7,787 nt of DNA from positions 1 through 7,787 of the forward strand of contig CAMQVM010000064.1 in assembly GCA_947038135.1 (NCBI GenBank). The letters are read 5' to 3'. The notes beneath the pieces were generated by a model. The model did not search any database. It worked only from the letters and a program-made list of their open reading frames with translations, and had not been told where the DNA came from. Source of the stretch: an uncultured Rikenellaceae bacterium. Its GTDB lineage: Bacteria; Bacteroidota; Bacteroidia; Bacteroidales; Rikenellaceae. Shown piece by piece: positions 1 through 5,661 of the stretch. Made by a program: the position numbers and the translations under genes. How positions within the stretch are numbered: the first letter of the stretch is position 1; each line of letters begins with the position of its first letter.

Positions 1-954
1 ACAAAAGTAAACATAGATATAGAGGGTGGAGTAATTGACTATAACAGTAAAATATTTATGGTTGGGTCGTGCTTTTCAACAAATATAGGCAAGCAGCTCA
101 GTAGCCGAAAATTTGATGTGTTATACAATCCGCTGGGTACAATTTACAACCCTATATCAATAGCAAATACCTTGAGTATTCTACGCTCTAATGAGCAGAT
201 AACAGAGCAAGATCTATTTTTTAAAAACGAGCAGTGGGGGCACTTCTCTTTCAATACTGAATTTTCGTCGGAGAATAAAACAGGGGCGCTTTTTGCTATG
301 AATAAGGCGGTAGAGAGCGGTAGGAGGCATCTTCAAAATAGCAACATAATAATTATAACCCTTGGTACGTCTTATTGTTATAGGTATAAATTGAGTGGCG
401 ATATAGTATCTAATTGCCATAAGCTAAAGAGTGACAGTTTTATTCGAGAGCTGCTATCGGTTGATGATATAATTAATAGTTTAAGTGCTATCTTAGACGA
501 TGAATTTTATAGAGCAAAACGGGTGATATTTACTGTTAGCCCTATACGTCACCTTAAAGATGGTCTTATAGAAAATAGCATTAGCAAGGCTCATTTATTG
601 GTGGCAATATCTAAATTAAAGGCGCAAAATAAAAATGTAGATTATTTTCCTGCATACGAAATATTTATTGATGAACTGCGTGATTATCGCTTTTATGGGG
701 TAGATATGGTGCATCCGTCTGAGGCAGGAGTTGAGTATATATGGGAGCGGTTTAGCAAACATCTAATCAACGAAAAAACCCAAGGTCAGATGAAGCGAGT
801 AGAGGGAGTAATGCGTGATTTTAACCACCGAGTAAAGTTTCCTGAGAGCGAAAGCCACAAAAAGTTTGTAGAAAAGTGCCTTTTAAAGGCTAATGTATTA
901 GAAAAAGAGCTAAAAGTAGTCGATTTTAGCTATGAAAAAGAAAAGTTTTTATAA
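1..954 (+). CDS. GSCFA-domain protein, 5' truncated by window edge
   Basis: The reading frame is open from base 1, so the true start lies upstream. The ATG at 58 falls inside the conserved signature and is not the start: in-frame codons before it read as a normal GSCFA N-terminus (TKVNIDIEGG..., then DYNSKIF). Counting from that ATG, I see the family-naming motif GSCFS at residues 3-7, NPLGTIYNPISIA at 24-36, LGTSYCYR at 102-109, TVSPIRH at 159-165 and RDYRFYGVDMVHPS at 208-221. GSCFA proteins are thought to share an SGNH/GDSL-esterase-like fold. By analogy, Ser4 and the Asp216/His219 pair (DxxH arrangement) would be the catalytic candidates, but that is inference; no substrate is established. 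I see no signal peptide in the visible part. The C-terminal tail from about 262 is charged (rich in Lys and Glu). The TAA stop overlaps a putative promoter for the next gene. Family assignment is strong; function is unknown. Confidence 0.9.
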   Translation, partial: TKVNIDIEGGVIDYNSKIFMVGSCFSTNIGKQLSSRKFDVLYNPLGTIYNPISIANTLSILRSNEQITEQDLFFKNEQWGHFSFNTEFSSENKTGALFAMNKAVESGRRHLQNSNIIIITLGTSYCYRYKLSGDIVSNCHKLKSDSFIRELLSVDDIINSLSAILDDEFYRAKRVIFTVSPIRHLKDGLIENSISKAHLLVAISKLKAQNKNVDYFPAYEIFIDELRDYRFYGVDMVHPSEAGVEYIWERFSKHLINEKTQGQMKRVEGVMRDFNHRVKFPESESHKKFVEKCLLKANVLEKELKVVDFSYEKEKFL

Positions 955-959
955 CTTTG
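952..959 (+). promoter_or_regulatory. Bacteroidetes-type -7 promoter element (TAACTTTG)
   Basis: TAACTTTG exactly matches the Bacteroidetes -7 consensus TAnnTTTG recognised by the primary sigma factor of this phylum. It would place a transcription start near 965 and leave a roughly 30-nt A/T-rich leader before the ATG at 996. The element includes the stop codon of the GSCFA gene. No good TTTG -33 box lies 19-21 nt upstream; the nearest is TTTTAG at 924-929. The call therefore rests on the -7 match and its position in a gap. Confidence 0.45.
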
Positions 960-995
960 TAACTTAGTATAACTATATATATAAAAAGATAAAGA

Positions 996-2639
996 ATGAA
1001 TTTTAAAAATAGGGTATTTACTGTGGCAGTATTACTTACCCAAATAGCCACTTTTGGCTACTCAAAAACAGCAGCAACTAGTGCTAGTGCCTTAGACGAA
1101 AACCCTAAATTAGTCGTTCAATTGGTAGTTGGAGGAGTTAGGTATGATCAGATTCTTAAATTTAAGGATAACCTGTCAGATGGGGGCATAAAAAAACTTA
1201 TTGATAGTGGCTCATCGTTCACCAATGCACAATGTGGGTATATGTACTCTACCCCTGAATGTGGTAGTGCAACATTAGCAGCAGGAACAACTCCTGCGGG
1301 GCATGGCGTGCTAGGCGAAAGTTGGGTTAACTACACTACAAATGAGTTAGTGTCGCCACTATATAACAAAAGATACAAGGGGCTAGGCTCTAACGAAGAT
1401 GAGGGGCAATACAGCCCTGAGGCACTTATATTTAGCACTCTTGCTGATGAAATTAAAGGCATTGATGCACGCTCAAAGGTGGTTTCGGTGGCGCACGACT
1501 ACAAAGACGCTATAATTCATGGAGGGTCTAATCCAGATGGTTGCTACTGGTATGATGTTCGTTATGGAGGGTTTGCTACAAGCTCTTACTACAAACCTTT
1601 TCTGCCTCAATGGGTGGCATCATTCAACAATTCAAAGCTTAATGAGAGCTACAATAGCACTCTTTGGAGTGTCGACCTGCCAATTGAGCGATATAAATAC
1701 AGAAATGCAACAGCGGTGCTGCTAGATAGCAAAAAGCAGTTTTCATTTGATATGCTTTTAAAACCTAAAAACAGAGAGTACCAACGTCTTATTGAGATAC
1801 CTATGGGAAATAGCTACCTTAAAGACTTTGCTCTTGAGGCGATAAAGCGTGACTCGCTAGGTGCTGATAACCACACTGATCTTCTTGTTGTAGATTTTGC
1901 AGCTTACAGAAATGTATCTCGTATATATGGCAGTGAGTCGACCGAAACAGAAGACGCTTACTATAAGCTTGATAGAGATATTGCAGATTTTATTAGCTAT
2001 CTAGAGCAGCATATCGGCAAAGACAATTTTACCTTAGTGCTTACCTCAAGCCATGGCATGAGTGGCAATGTAGAGAACAAAGGTCAGAAGAGTGGTAAAT
2101 TCAATGCAATGCAGTTTGAGGTTATTGTAGGAGGATTTTTAAATGCTCAGCTCGGTGCAAACAGCTGGATTATAGATTATAAAAATCGCCAAATATACCT
2201 TAATCGTAGGCTTATATATGAGCGTGGTTTATCGCTTCAAGATATACAAACTAAAGTTGCCGCTTTTGCGCTTCAGTTTGAGGGTATATCTAACGCTGTA
2301 ACGGCAACATCTTTGCAGTCTAACTATTTCGGTAGTGGTATAATGCGTAAGATGCAGCAGAGCTACTTTCCTAGACATGGTGGTGATGTGATAGTAAACC
2401 TGCTACCAGGGTGGATAGAGATAGTTAACGATGAAGATGTACGCACTACCTCACTTTGGGGCTCTCCATATATCTATGATAACCATATACCAATGATATT
2501 TTATGGTAAAGGCATAAAGCAGCAGAAAATACACACCTCGGTAGAGCTGAAAGATGTAGCACCTACGATTAGTGAGTTGCTAAAGATAACTCACCCTAAT
2601 AGCGCCGATGGTAGAGCTATAAGCGAAATTATTAACTAG
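996..2639 (+). CDS. Secreted PafA-like alkaline phosphatase superfamily protein, probable pseudoenzyme
   Basis: This 547-residue protein has an N-terminal signal peptide (basic KNR, then a hydrophobic stretch at about 7-20, with cleavage likely around 23-29), so it should be periplasmic or exported. The scaffold is the type I phosphodiesterase/PafA fold. Recognisable segments are LVVQLVVGGVRYD (39-51), GTTPAGHGVLG (97-107), the YWYD region (184-187), ETEDAYYKLDRDIADFISYL (317-336), LTSSHG (349-354), SPYIYDNHIPMIFYG (490-504) and KDVAPTISELL (519-529). Length fits the family. Aligned by motif to PafA, however, the metal and catalytic positions are replaced: Gly46, Arg305, Arg309, Ser352 and Trp488 stand at ligand positions, with only His353 kept, and Pro87 stands at the nucleophile Thr position. 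The frame is intact, so a non-catalytic binding or structural role is more likely than decay. A 61-nt gap separates it from sufE, with no clear terminator. It ends with TAG. Confidence 0.88.
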   Translation: MNFKNRVFTVAVLLTQIATFGYSKTAATSASALDENPKLVVQLVVGGVRYDQILKFKDNLSDGGIKKLIDSGSSFTNAQCGYMYSTPECGSATLAAGTTPAGHGVLGESWVNYTTNELVSPLYNKRYKGLGSNEDEGQYSPEALIFSTLADEIKGIDARSKVVSVAHDYKDAIIHGGSNPDGCYWYDVRYGGFATSSYYKPFLPQWVASFNNSKLNESYNSTLWSVDLPIERYKYRNATAVLLDSKKQFSFDMLLKPKNREYQRLIEIPMGNSYLKDFALEAIKRDSLGADNHTDLLVVDFAAYRNVSRIYGSESTETEDAYYKLDRDIADFISYLEQHIGKDNFTLVLTSSHGMSGNVENKGQKSGKFNAMQFEVIVGGFLNAQLGANSWIIDYKNRQIYLNRRLIYERGLSLQDIQTKVAAFALQFEGISNAVTATSLQSNYFGSGIMRKMQQSYFPRHGGDVIVNLLPGWIEIVNDEDVRTTSLWGSPYIYDNHIPMIFYGKGIKQQKIHTSVELKDVAPTISELLKITHPNSADGRAISEIIN

Positions 2640-2700
2640 CTAAACAATTTATCAAGCACCTAAAATGGCTTTGATATATAACACACATAAATATTATATA

Positions 2701-3123
2701 ATGACATTAAACGAGATACAAGATCAGATAGTTGAGGAATTTTCGATGTTTGATGACTGGATGGACAAATATAACTACCTAATAGATATAAGCAAAGATC
2801 TACCTGCAATGGATAGCAGCTACAAAACCGATAAGTATCTTATCGATGGTTGCCAATCGAGGGTGTGGATCAACTGCGATATTAAAGATGGCAAGTTATA
2901 TTTTGTAGCAGACAGCGACACAATTATAGCAAAAGGGCTTATAGCTCTACTTGCAAGAGTATTAAATGGTCAGCAGCCAGAGGATGTATATAAAAGCGAC
3001 CTCTATTTTCTCGATAAGATAGGTATGAAAGAGAACCTATCTCCCACAAGAGCCAATGGCTTGCTGTCAATGGTTAAGCAGATGAAGATGTTTGCCTTAG
3101 CTTATGTTTCACGAAAAAAATAA
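2701..3123 (+). CDS. sufE: SufE, cysteine desulfurase activator / sulfur acceptor
   Basis: SufE accepts persulfide sulfur from the cysteine desulfurase SufS and passes it to the cytosolic Suf scaffold for Fe-S cluster assembly. The 140-residue protein shows the family's N-terminal helix (EFSMFDDWMDKYNYLID, 13-29) and the active loop LIDGCQSRVW. In that loop Cys51 is the sulfur-accepting cysteine, at the same number as in E. coli SufE. The C-terminal part (LSPTRANGLLSMVKQMK) is also typical. I chose the ATG at 2701 because SufE proteins begin at about this point. An in-frame ATG at 2665 would add a 12-residue Tyr-rich stretch (MALIYNTHKYYI) that is not part of the family and is probably leader sequence. 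The next gene begins 5 nt after the TAA stop, so the two are very likely co-transcribed. No sufS or sufBCD lies in the window. Confidence 0.95.
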   Translation: MTLNEIQDQIVEEFSMFDDWMDKYNYLIDISKDLPAMDSSYKTDKYLIDGCQSRVWINCDIKDGKLYFVADSDTIIAKGLIALLARVLNGQQPEDVYKSDLYFLDKIGMKENLSPTRANGLLSMVKQMKMFALAYVSRKK

Positions 3124-3128
3124 CAATT

Positions 3129-3452
3129 ATGGTATCGGTAGATGATATACTGAAAATGGAGGGCGATATAATATTAACCCTTAAAAATATATATGACCCA
3201 GAAATTCCTGTGAATATATACGACCTTGGTTTGATATACGAGGTAGATGTAGAGCCTTCAGGGGTGGCAAATATAACGATGACTCTAACAGCTCCAAACT
3301 GCCCTATGGCTGATGAGTTGCTGAGCGAAGTGACCGAGCAGACAAAAAAGGTGGGGGGTGTTACAGATGTTAATGTAACTCTAACCTTTGAGCCTGAGTG
3401 GACACGAGATATGATGTCTGACGAAGCACTACTAGAGCTAGGGCTTCTTTAA
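3129..3452 (+). CDS. MIP18/DUF59 family (SufT/PaaD-like) Fe-S assembly protein
   Basis: This small 107-residue cytosolic protein belongs to the MIP18 (DUF59) family, whose bacterial members (SufT type) help mature Fe-S proteins. The visible signatures are DPEIPVNIYDLGLIYEV (23-39), TLTAPNCPMADELL with the conserved Cys in NCP (52-65), and the C-terminal FEPEWTRDMMSDEALLELGLL block (87-107). This C-terminal block is characteristic of the stand-alone bacterial forms. Met10 is an alternative in-frame start that would still keep the whole domain. The gene follows sufE by 5 nt, which supports a role in the same pathway. The anaerobic-ring-hydroxylation protein PaaD shares the fold, but no paa genes are present, so that reading is unlikely. 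Seven of its eight isoleucines use ATA. Confidence 0.93.
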   Translation: MVSVDDILKMEGDIILTLKNIYDPEIPVNIYDLGLIYEVDVEPSGVANITMTLTAPNCPMADELLSEVTEQTKKVGGVTDVNVTLTFEPEWTRDMMSDEALLELGLL

Positions 3453-3460
3453 TCATTCGT

Positions 3461-3491
3461 GGTGTGTTTGAAGTTTTAGCTTCAACTCACC
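3461..3491 (+). other. Imperfect inverted repeat / RNA hairpin in the gap before tsaC
   Basis: TTGAAG (3468-3473) and CTTCAA (3480-3485) form a perfect 6-bp stem around a TTTTAG loop. Outside a small internal mismatch, GGTG (3461-3464) can pair with CACC (3488-3491). It starts 8 nt after the stop of the MIP18-family gene. No T-tract follows on either strand, so it is not a classical intrinsic terminator. It could be a weak terminator, a 3'-end stabiliser of the sufE transcript, or a leader structure of the next operon. TGTGTTTG at 3463-3470 is a one-mismatch match to the Bacteroidetes -7 element and lies inside it. A further short palindrome, TATGTAAACATA (3492-3503), follows immediately. The rest of the 87-nt gap is A-rich leader. 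Confidence 0.4.
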
Positions 3492-3539
3492 TATGTAAAC
3501 ATACAAAACAACCTAATATTAAAGATAAAAACTAAAATT

Positions 3540-4262
3540 ATGATAGACAAAAAAATAGTTAGAACAGAGCGCAGAAAAGCAAAAGTAGACAAGAAAGCAG
3601 CCAAAGCAGATAGAGAAGCAGACAGAGCAGCATTCAGATCAAAAGCTACCGAAGCCGAAGCTCCTACAACAGGAAGAGAGCGACCAGTTTCAACAATCGA
3701 TAAAGAGTATCTTGAAGAGGTGGTTAATACCCTCAAAAAGGGTGGAATAATCTTATATCCAACAGATACAGTGTGGGGTATAGGTTGTGATGCAACTAAT
3801 GCCGAAGCGGTGGCAAAGGTATATGCACTAAAGCAGCGTGAAGAGAGCAAGAGTATGTTGTGCTTGATGGACTCGCTTGATAGAGTAGCACTCTATTTCG
3901 ACAACCTACCAGATGCTGCGTGGGAGTTACTAGAGATTACAGATAAGCCTTTAACACTTGTAGTAGATAAGCCGAAAAGGGTGGCTTCTAACCTCCTTAG
4001 CGAAGATGAGTCAATAGGTATACGTGTTACATCGCACGAGTTTTGTAGGGCGATGTGTAGAAAGCTTGGGCGACCAGTAGTATCTACTTCAGCAAATATA
4101 TCGGGCGAGGCAGCTCCAGCAAGGCTAGCAGAGATAAGCAAAGTTATAATTGAGGGTGTTGATCTTGTAGTAGATAAAAAGTATGAAAAAGGAGCAACAG
4201 GAAAGCCCTCTTCAATAATAAAAATTAGCTCTGATAGTAGGATTCAAATAATTAGAGAGTAA
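3540..4262 (+). CDS. tsaC: L-threonylcarbamoyladenylate synthase (Sua5/YrdC/YwlC family) with basic N-terminal extension
   Basis: The enzyme makes threonylcarbamoyl-AMP from threonine, bicarbonate and ATP, the first step of t6A37 formation on ANN-decoding tRNAs, in the cytosol. The YrdC domain spans about residues 54-240. It contains ILYPTDTVWGIGCDATN (71-87), KPLTLVVDKPKRVAS (136-150), IGIRVTSHEFCRAM (159-172), the signature VVSTSANISGEAAP (180-193) and the end motif KPSSIIKI. There is no Sua5 C-terminal domain, so it is the short TsaC type. Residues 1-50 are unusual: 16 Lys/Arg, 9 Asp/Glu and 10 Ala, probably helical or disordered. No ATG lies between codon 1 and the catalytic domain. The only rescue would be GTG at 3720, which would leave a short start just before LKKGGIILYPTDT. 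An A-rich leader precedes the ATG. The stop overlaps the next start as TAATG. YciO-like paralogs are the main alternative identity. Confidence 0.9.
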   Translation: MIDKKIVRTERRKAKVDKKAAKADREADRAAFRSKATEAEAPTTGRERPVSTIDKEYLEEVVNTLKKGGIILYPTDTVWGIGCDATNAEAVAKVYALKQREESKSMLCLMDSLDRVALYFDNLPDAAWELLEITDKPLTLVVDKPKRVASNLLSEDESIGIRVTSHEFCRAMCRKLGRPVVSTSANISGEAAPARLAEISKVIIEGVDLVVDKKYEKGATGKPSSIIKISSDSRIQIIRE

Positions 4263-4672
4263 TGAATATAACACCAATACAGATACGTTTTTCAGATATA
4301 GATATCATAGGACACGTAAATAACGCTCTGTTGCAACAATATCTTGACCTCGGAAAAAGTAGCTATTTTAAAGAGGTGCTAGAGCTACCTATAATGTGGC
4401 GTGAAAGGGGTTTTGTAGTCGCTAACACAACCACTACATATATTAAAGAGGTACTTGTAGATGATAAGATTGTAGTATATACAACAGTCAAAAAGATAGG
4501 TACAAAGAGCATGACTATATATCAAGAGGTACGCTGCGAAAAGAGTGGAGATGTAAAACTACATAGTAGCTCTATACTCGTGGCATTTGATATAGTAAAC
4601 CACCTCTCTATACCTGTGCCTAATAGTTGGCGACAGATGATAACCAAGCATGAGCGATGGGACGAGAGATAG
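4262..4672 (+). CDS. Acyl-CoA thioesterase, hot-dog fold (4HBT/YbgC-FadM-like)
   Basis: This 136-residue single-domain hot-dog protein is predicted to hydrolyse an acyl-CoA or acyl-ACP thioester in the cytosol. The N-terminal signature IRFSDIDIIGHVNNALLQQY (8-27) matches the 4HBT/YbgC block. Asp14 aligns with the catalytic Asp17 of 4-hydroxybenzoyl-CoA thioesterase, and GHVNN is the usual helix-capping segment. VVANTTTTYIKEVLVDDKIVV and the following strands fit the second half of the fold. The exact substrate cannot be read from sequence; in this phylum such genes are often left as generic thioesterases. It starts on the last base of the upstream stop (TAATG) and overlaps murB by 16 nt, so its translation is probably coupled to both neighbours. 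Twelve of its 15 isoleucines are ATA codons. Confidence 0.88.
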   Translation: MNITPIQIRFSDIDIIGHVNNALLQQYLDLGKSSYFKEVLELPIMWRERGFVVANTTTTYIKEVLVDDKIVVYTTVKKIGTKSMTIYQEVRCEKSGDVKLHSSSILVAFDIVNHLSIPVPNSWRQMITKHERWDER

Positions 4673-5655
4673 ATAGAAGCATTAAAGATCTTAACACCTT
4701 TGGAATAGATGTTACTACACACGAGTATCAAGAGTTTACTAGTGTTGAGGAGCTTCATGATATATTTAAAGATATAAACACTAACTGGATGGTTATAGGT
4801 GGTGGTAGCAACCTTCTATTTACTCGTAACTGGGAGGGACTGCTGCTTAAATCGGCCATTTTAGGTGTTGAGAAAGTTGGCGGTGACGATAAGTCGCAAC
4901 TGCTGAAAATTGGCTCGGGCATGGTGTGGGACGACTTTTGTGCCTATGCCTGCAATAGTGGGCTTTGGGGTGTTGAAAACCTATCTAATATACCAGGGTC
5001 GATTGGTGCAGCACCTGTGCAAAATGTGGGTGCGTATGGCACTGAGGCTGGTGATGTAATTGATAGTGTTATATATTTCGATACTAAAGAGCTAGTTGTA
5101 AAAGATATTAAAGGTAGTGATTGTAAGTTTGGCTACCGTGACTCAATATTTAAAAGAGAGCTGAAAGATAGAGCTATTGTAATATACGTAGTAATGCGCC
5201 TATCATTAGTAGCCAACGCCAACCTAGCTTATGGCAGCGTTGCTGATAAGGTTGAGGAGCTAGGAGGGTGTACTCTTCAAAATATTAGACAAGCAGTTTC
5301 AGATATTAGAAACGAGAAGCTTCCTGATCCTAAAGTTATAGGTAACGGAGGTAGCTTTTTTAAAAACCCTGTTGTTGATAGTGGTAAATATCGGAGCTTA
5401 ATTGCGCTATATCCTACTATGCCATCTTACAAGGTGGGCAGTGCATATAAAATACCTGCTGCATGGCTTATTGAGCAGGCAGGGTGGAAAGGTAGGCGTG
5501 AGGCAGATGCAGGGGTGCATCACACTCAGCCACTGGTGTTAGTAAACTATGGTGATGCTACTGGTGCTGAAATATTGGAGCTTTCAGAGCGAATAATGCT
5601 AGATGTAGCTACTAAGTTTGGTGTAGCACTTGATAGAGAGATCAATATAATCTAA
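4657..5655 (+). CDS. murB: UDP-N-acetylenolpyruvoylglucosamine reductase
   Basis: MurB is the FAD-dependent, NADPH-using cytosolic enzyme that reduces UDP-GlcNAc-enolpyruvate to UDP-MurNAc in peptidoglycan synthesis. The 332-residue length fits the E. coli-like type I enzymes (342 aa). Visible motifs are LNTFGI (12-17), the FAD-binding IGGGSNLLF (47-55), NLSNIPGSIGAAPVQNVGAYG (108-128), GYRDSIFK (159-166), GNGGSFFKNPVV (229-240) and the C-terminal FGVALDREINII. The catalytic set is present: Arg161, Ser233 (proton donor) and Glu328 correspond to E. coli Arg159, Ser229 and Glu325. The ATG at 4657 puts NTFG about 13 residues in, as in homologs, and makes the gene overlap the thioesterase by 16 nt. 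This suggests coupled translation and one transcript with its neighbours. Confidence 0.97.
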   Translation: MGREIDRSIKDLNTFGIDVTTHEYQEFTSVEELHDIFKDINTNWMVIGGGSNLLFTRNWEGLLLKSAILGVEKVGGDDKSQLLKIGSGMVWDDFCAYACNSGLWGVENLSNIPGSIGAAPVQNVGAYGTEAGDVIDSVIYFDTKELVVKDIKGSDCKFGYRDSIFKRELKDRAIVIYVVMRLSLVANANLAYGSVADKVEELGGCTLQNIRQAVSDIRNEKLPDPKVIGNGGSFFKNPVVDSGKYRSLIALYPTMPSYKVGSAYKIPAAWLIEQAGWKGRREADAGVHHTQPLVLVNYGDATGAEILELSERIMLDVATKFGVALDREINII

Positions 5656-5661
5656 ATTATT

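Noticed and set aside
58..60. ATG at 58 as the start of the GSCFA gene
   Set aside because: The frame is open to base 1, and the codons before 58 encode the usual residues ahead of the GSCF motif. The gene simply starts outside the window.
2666..2673. TGGCTTTG as a sufE promoter -7 element
   Set aside because: It differs from TAnnTTTG at the conserved second base and has no -33 partner, so it is too weak to list as a feature.
2665..2700. Upstream ATG at 2665 as the sufE start
   Set aside because: It adds a Tyr-rich stretch not found in SufE proteins. The ATG at 2701 gives the normal N-terminus and puts the active cysteine at residue 51.
3491..3850. Long open frame on the - strand opposite the start of tsaC
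   Set aside because: It mirrors the Lys/Ala-rich coding sequence and gives a low-complexity Ser/Ala/Leu-rich product with no recognisable domain. The + strand gene is clear.
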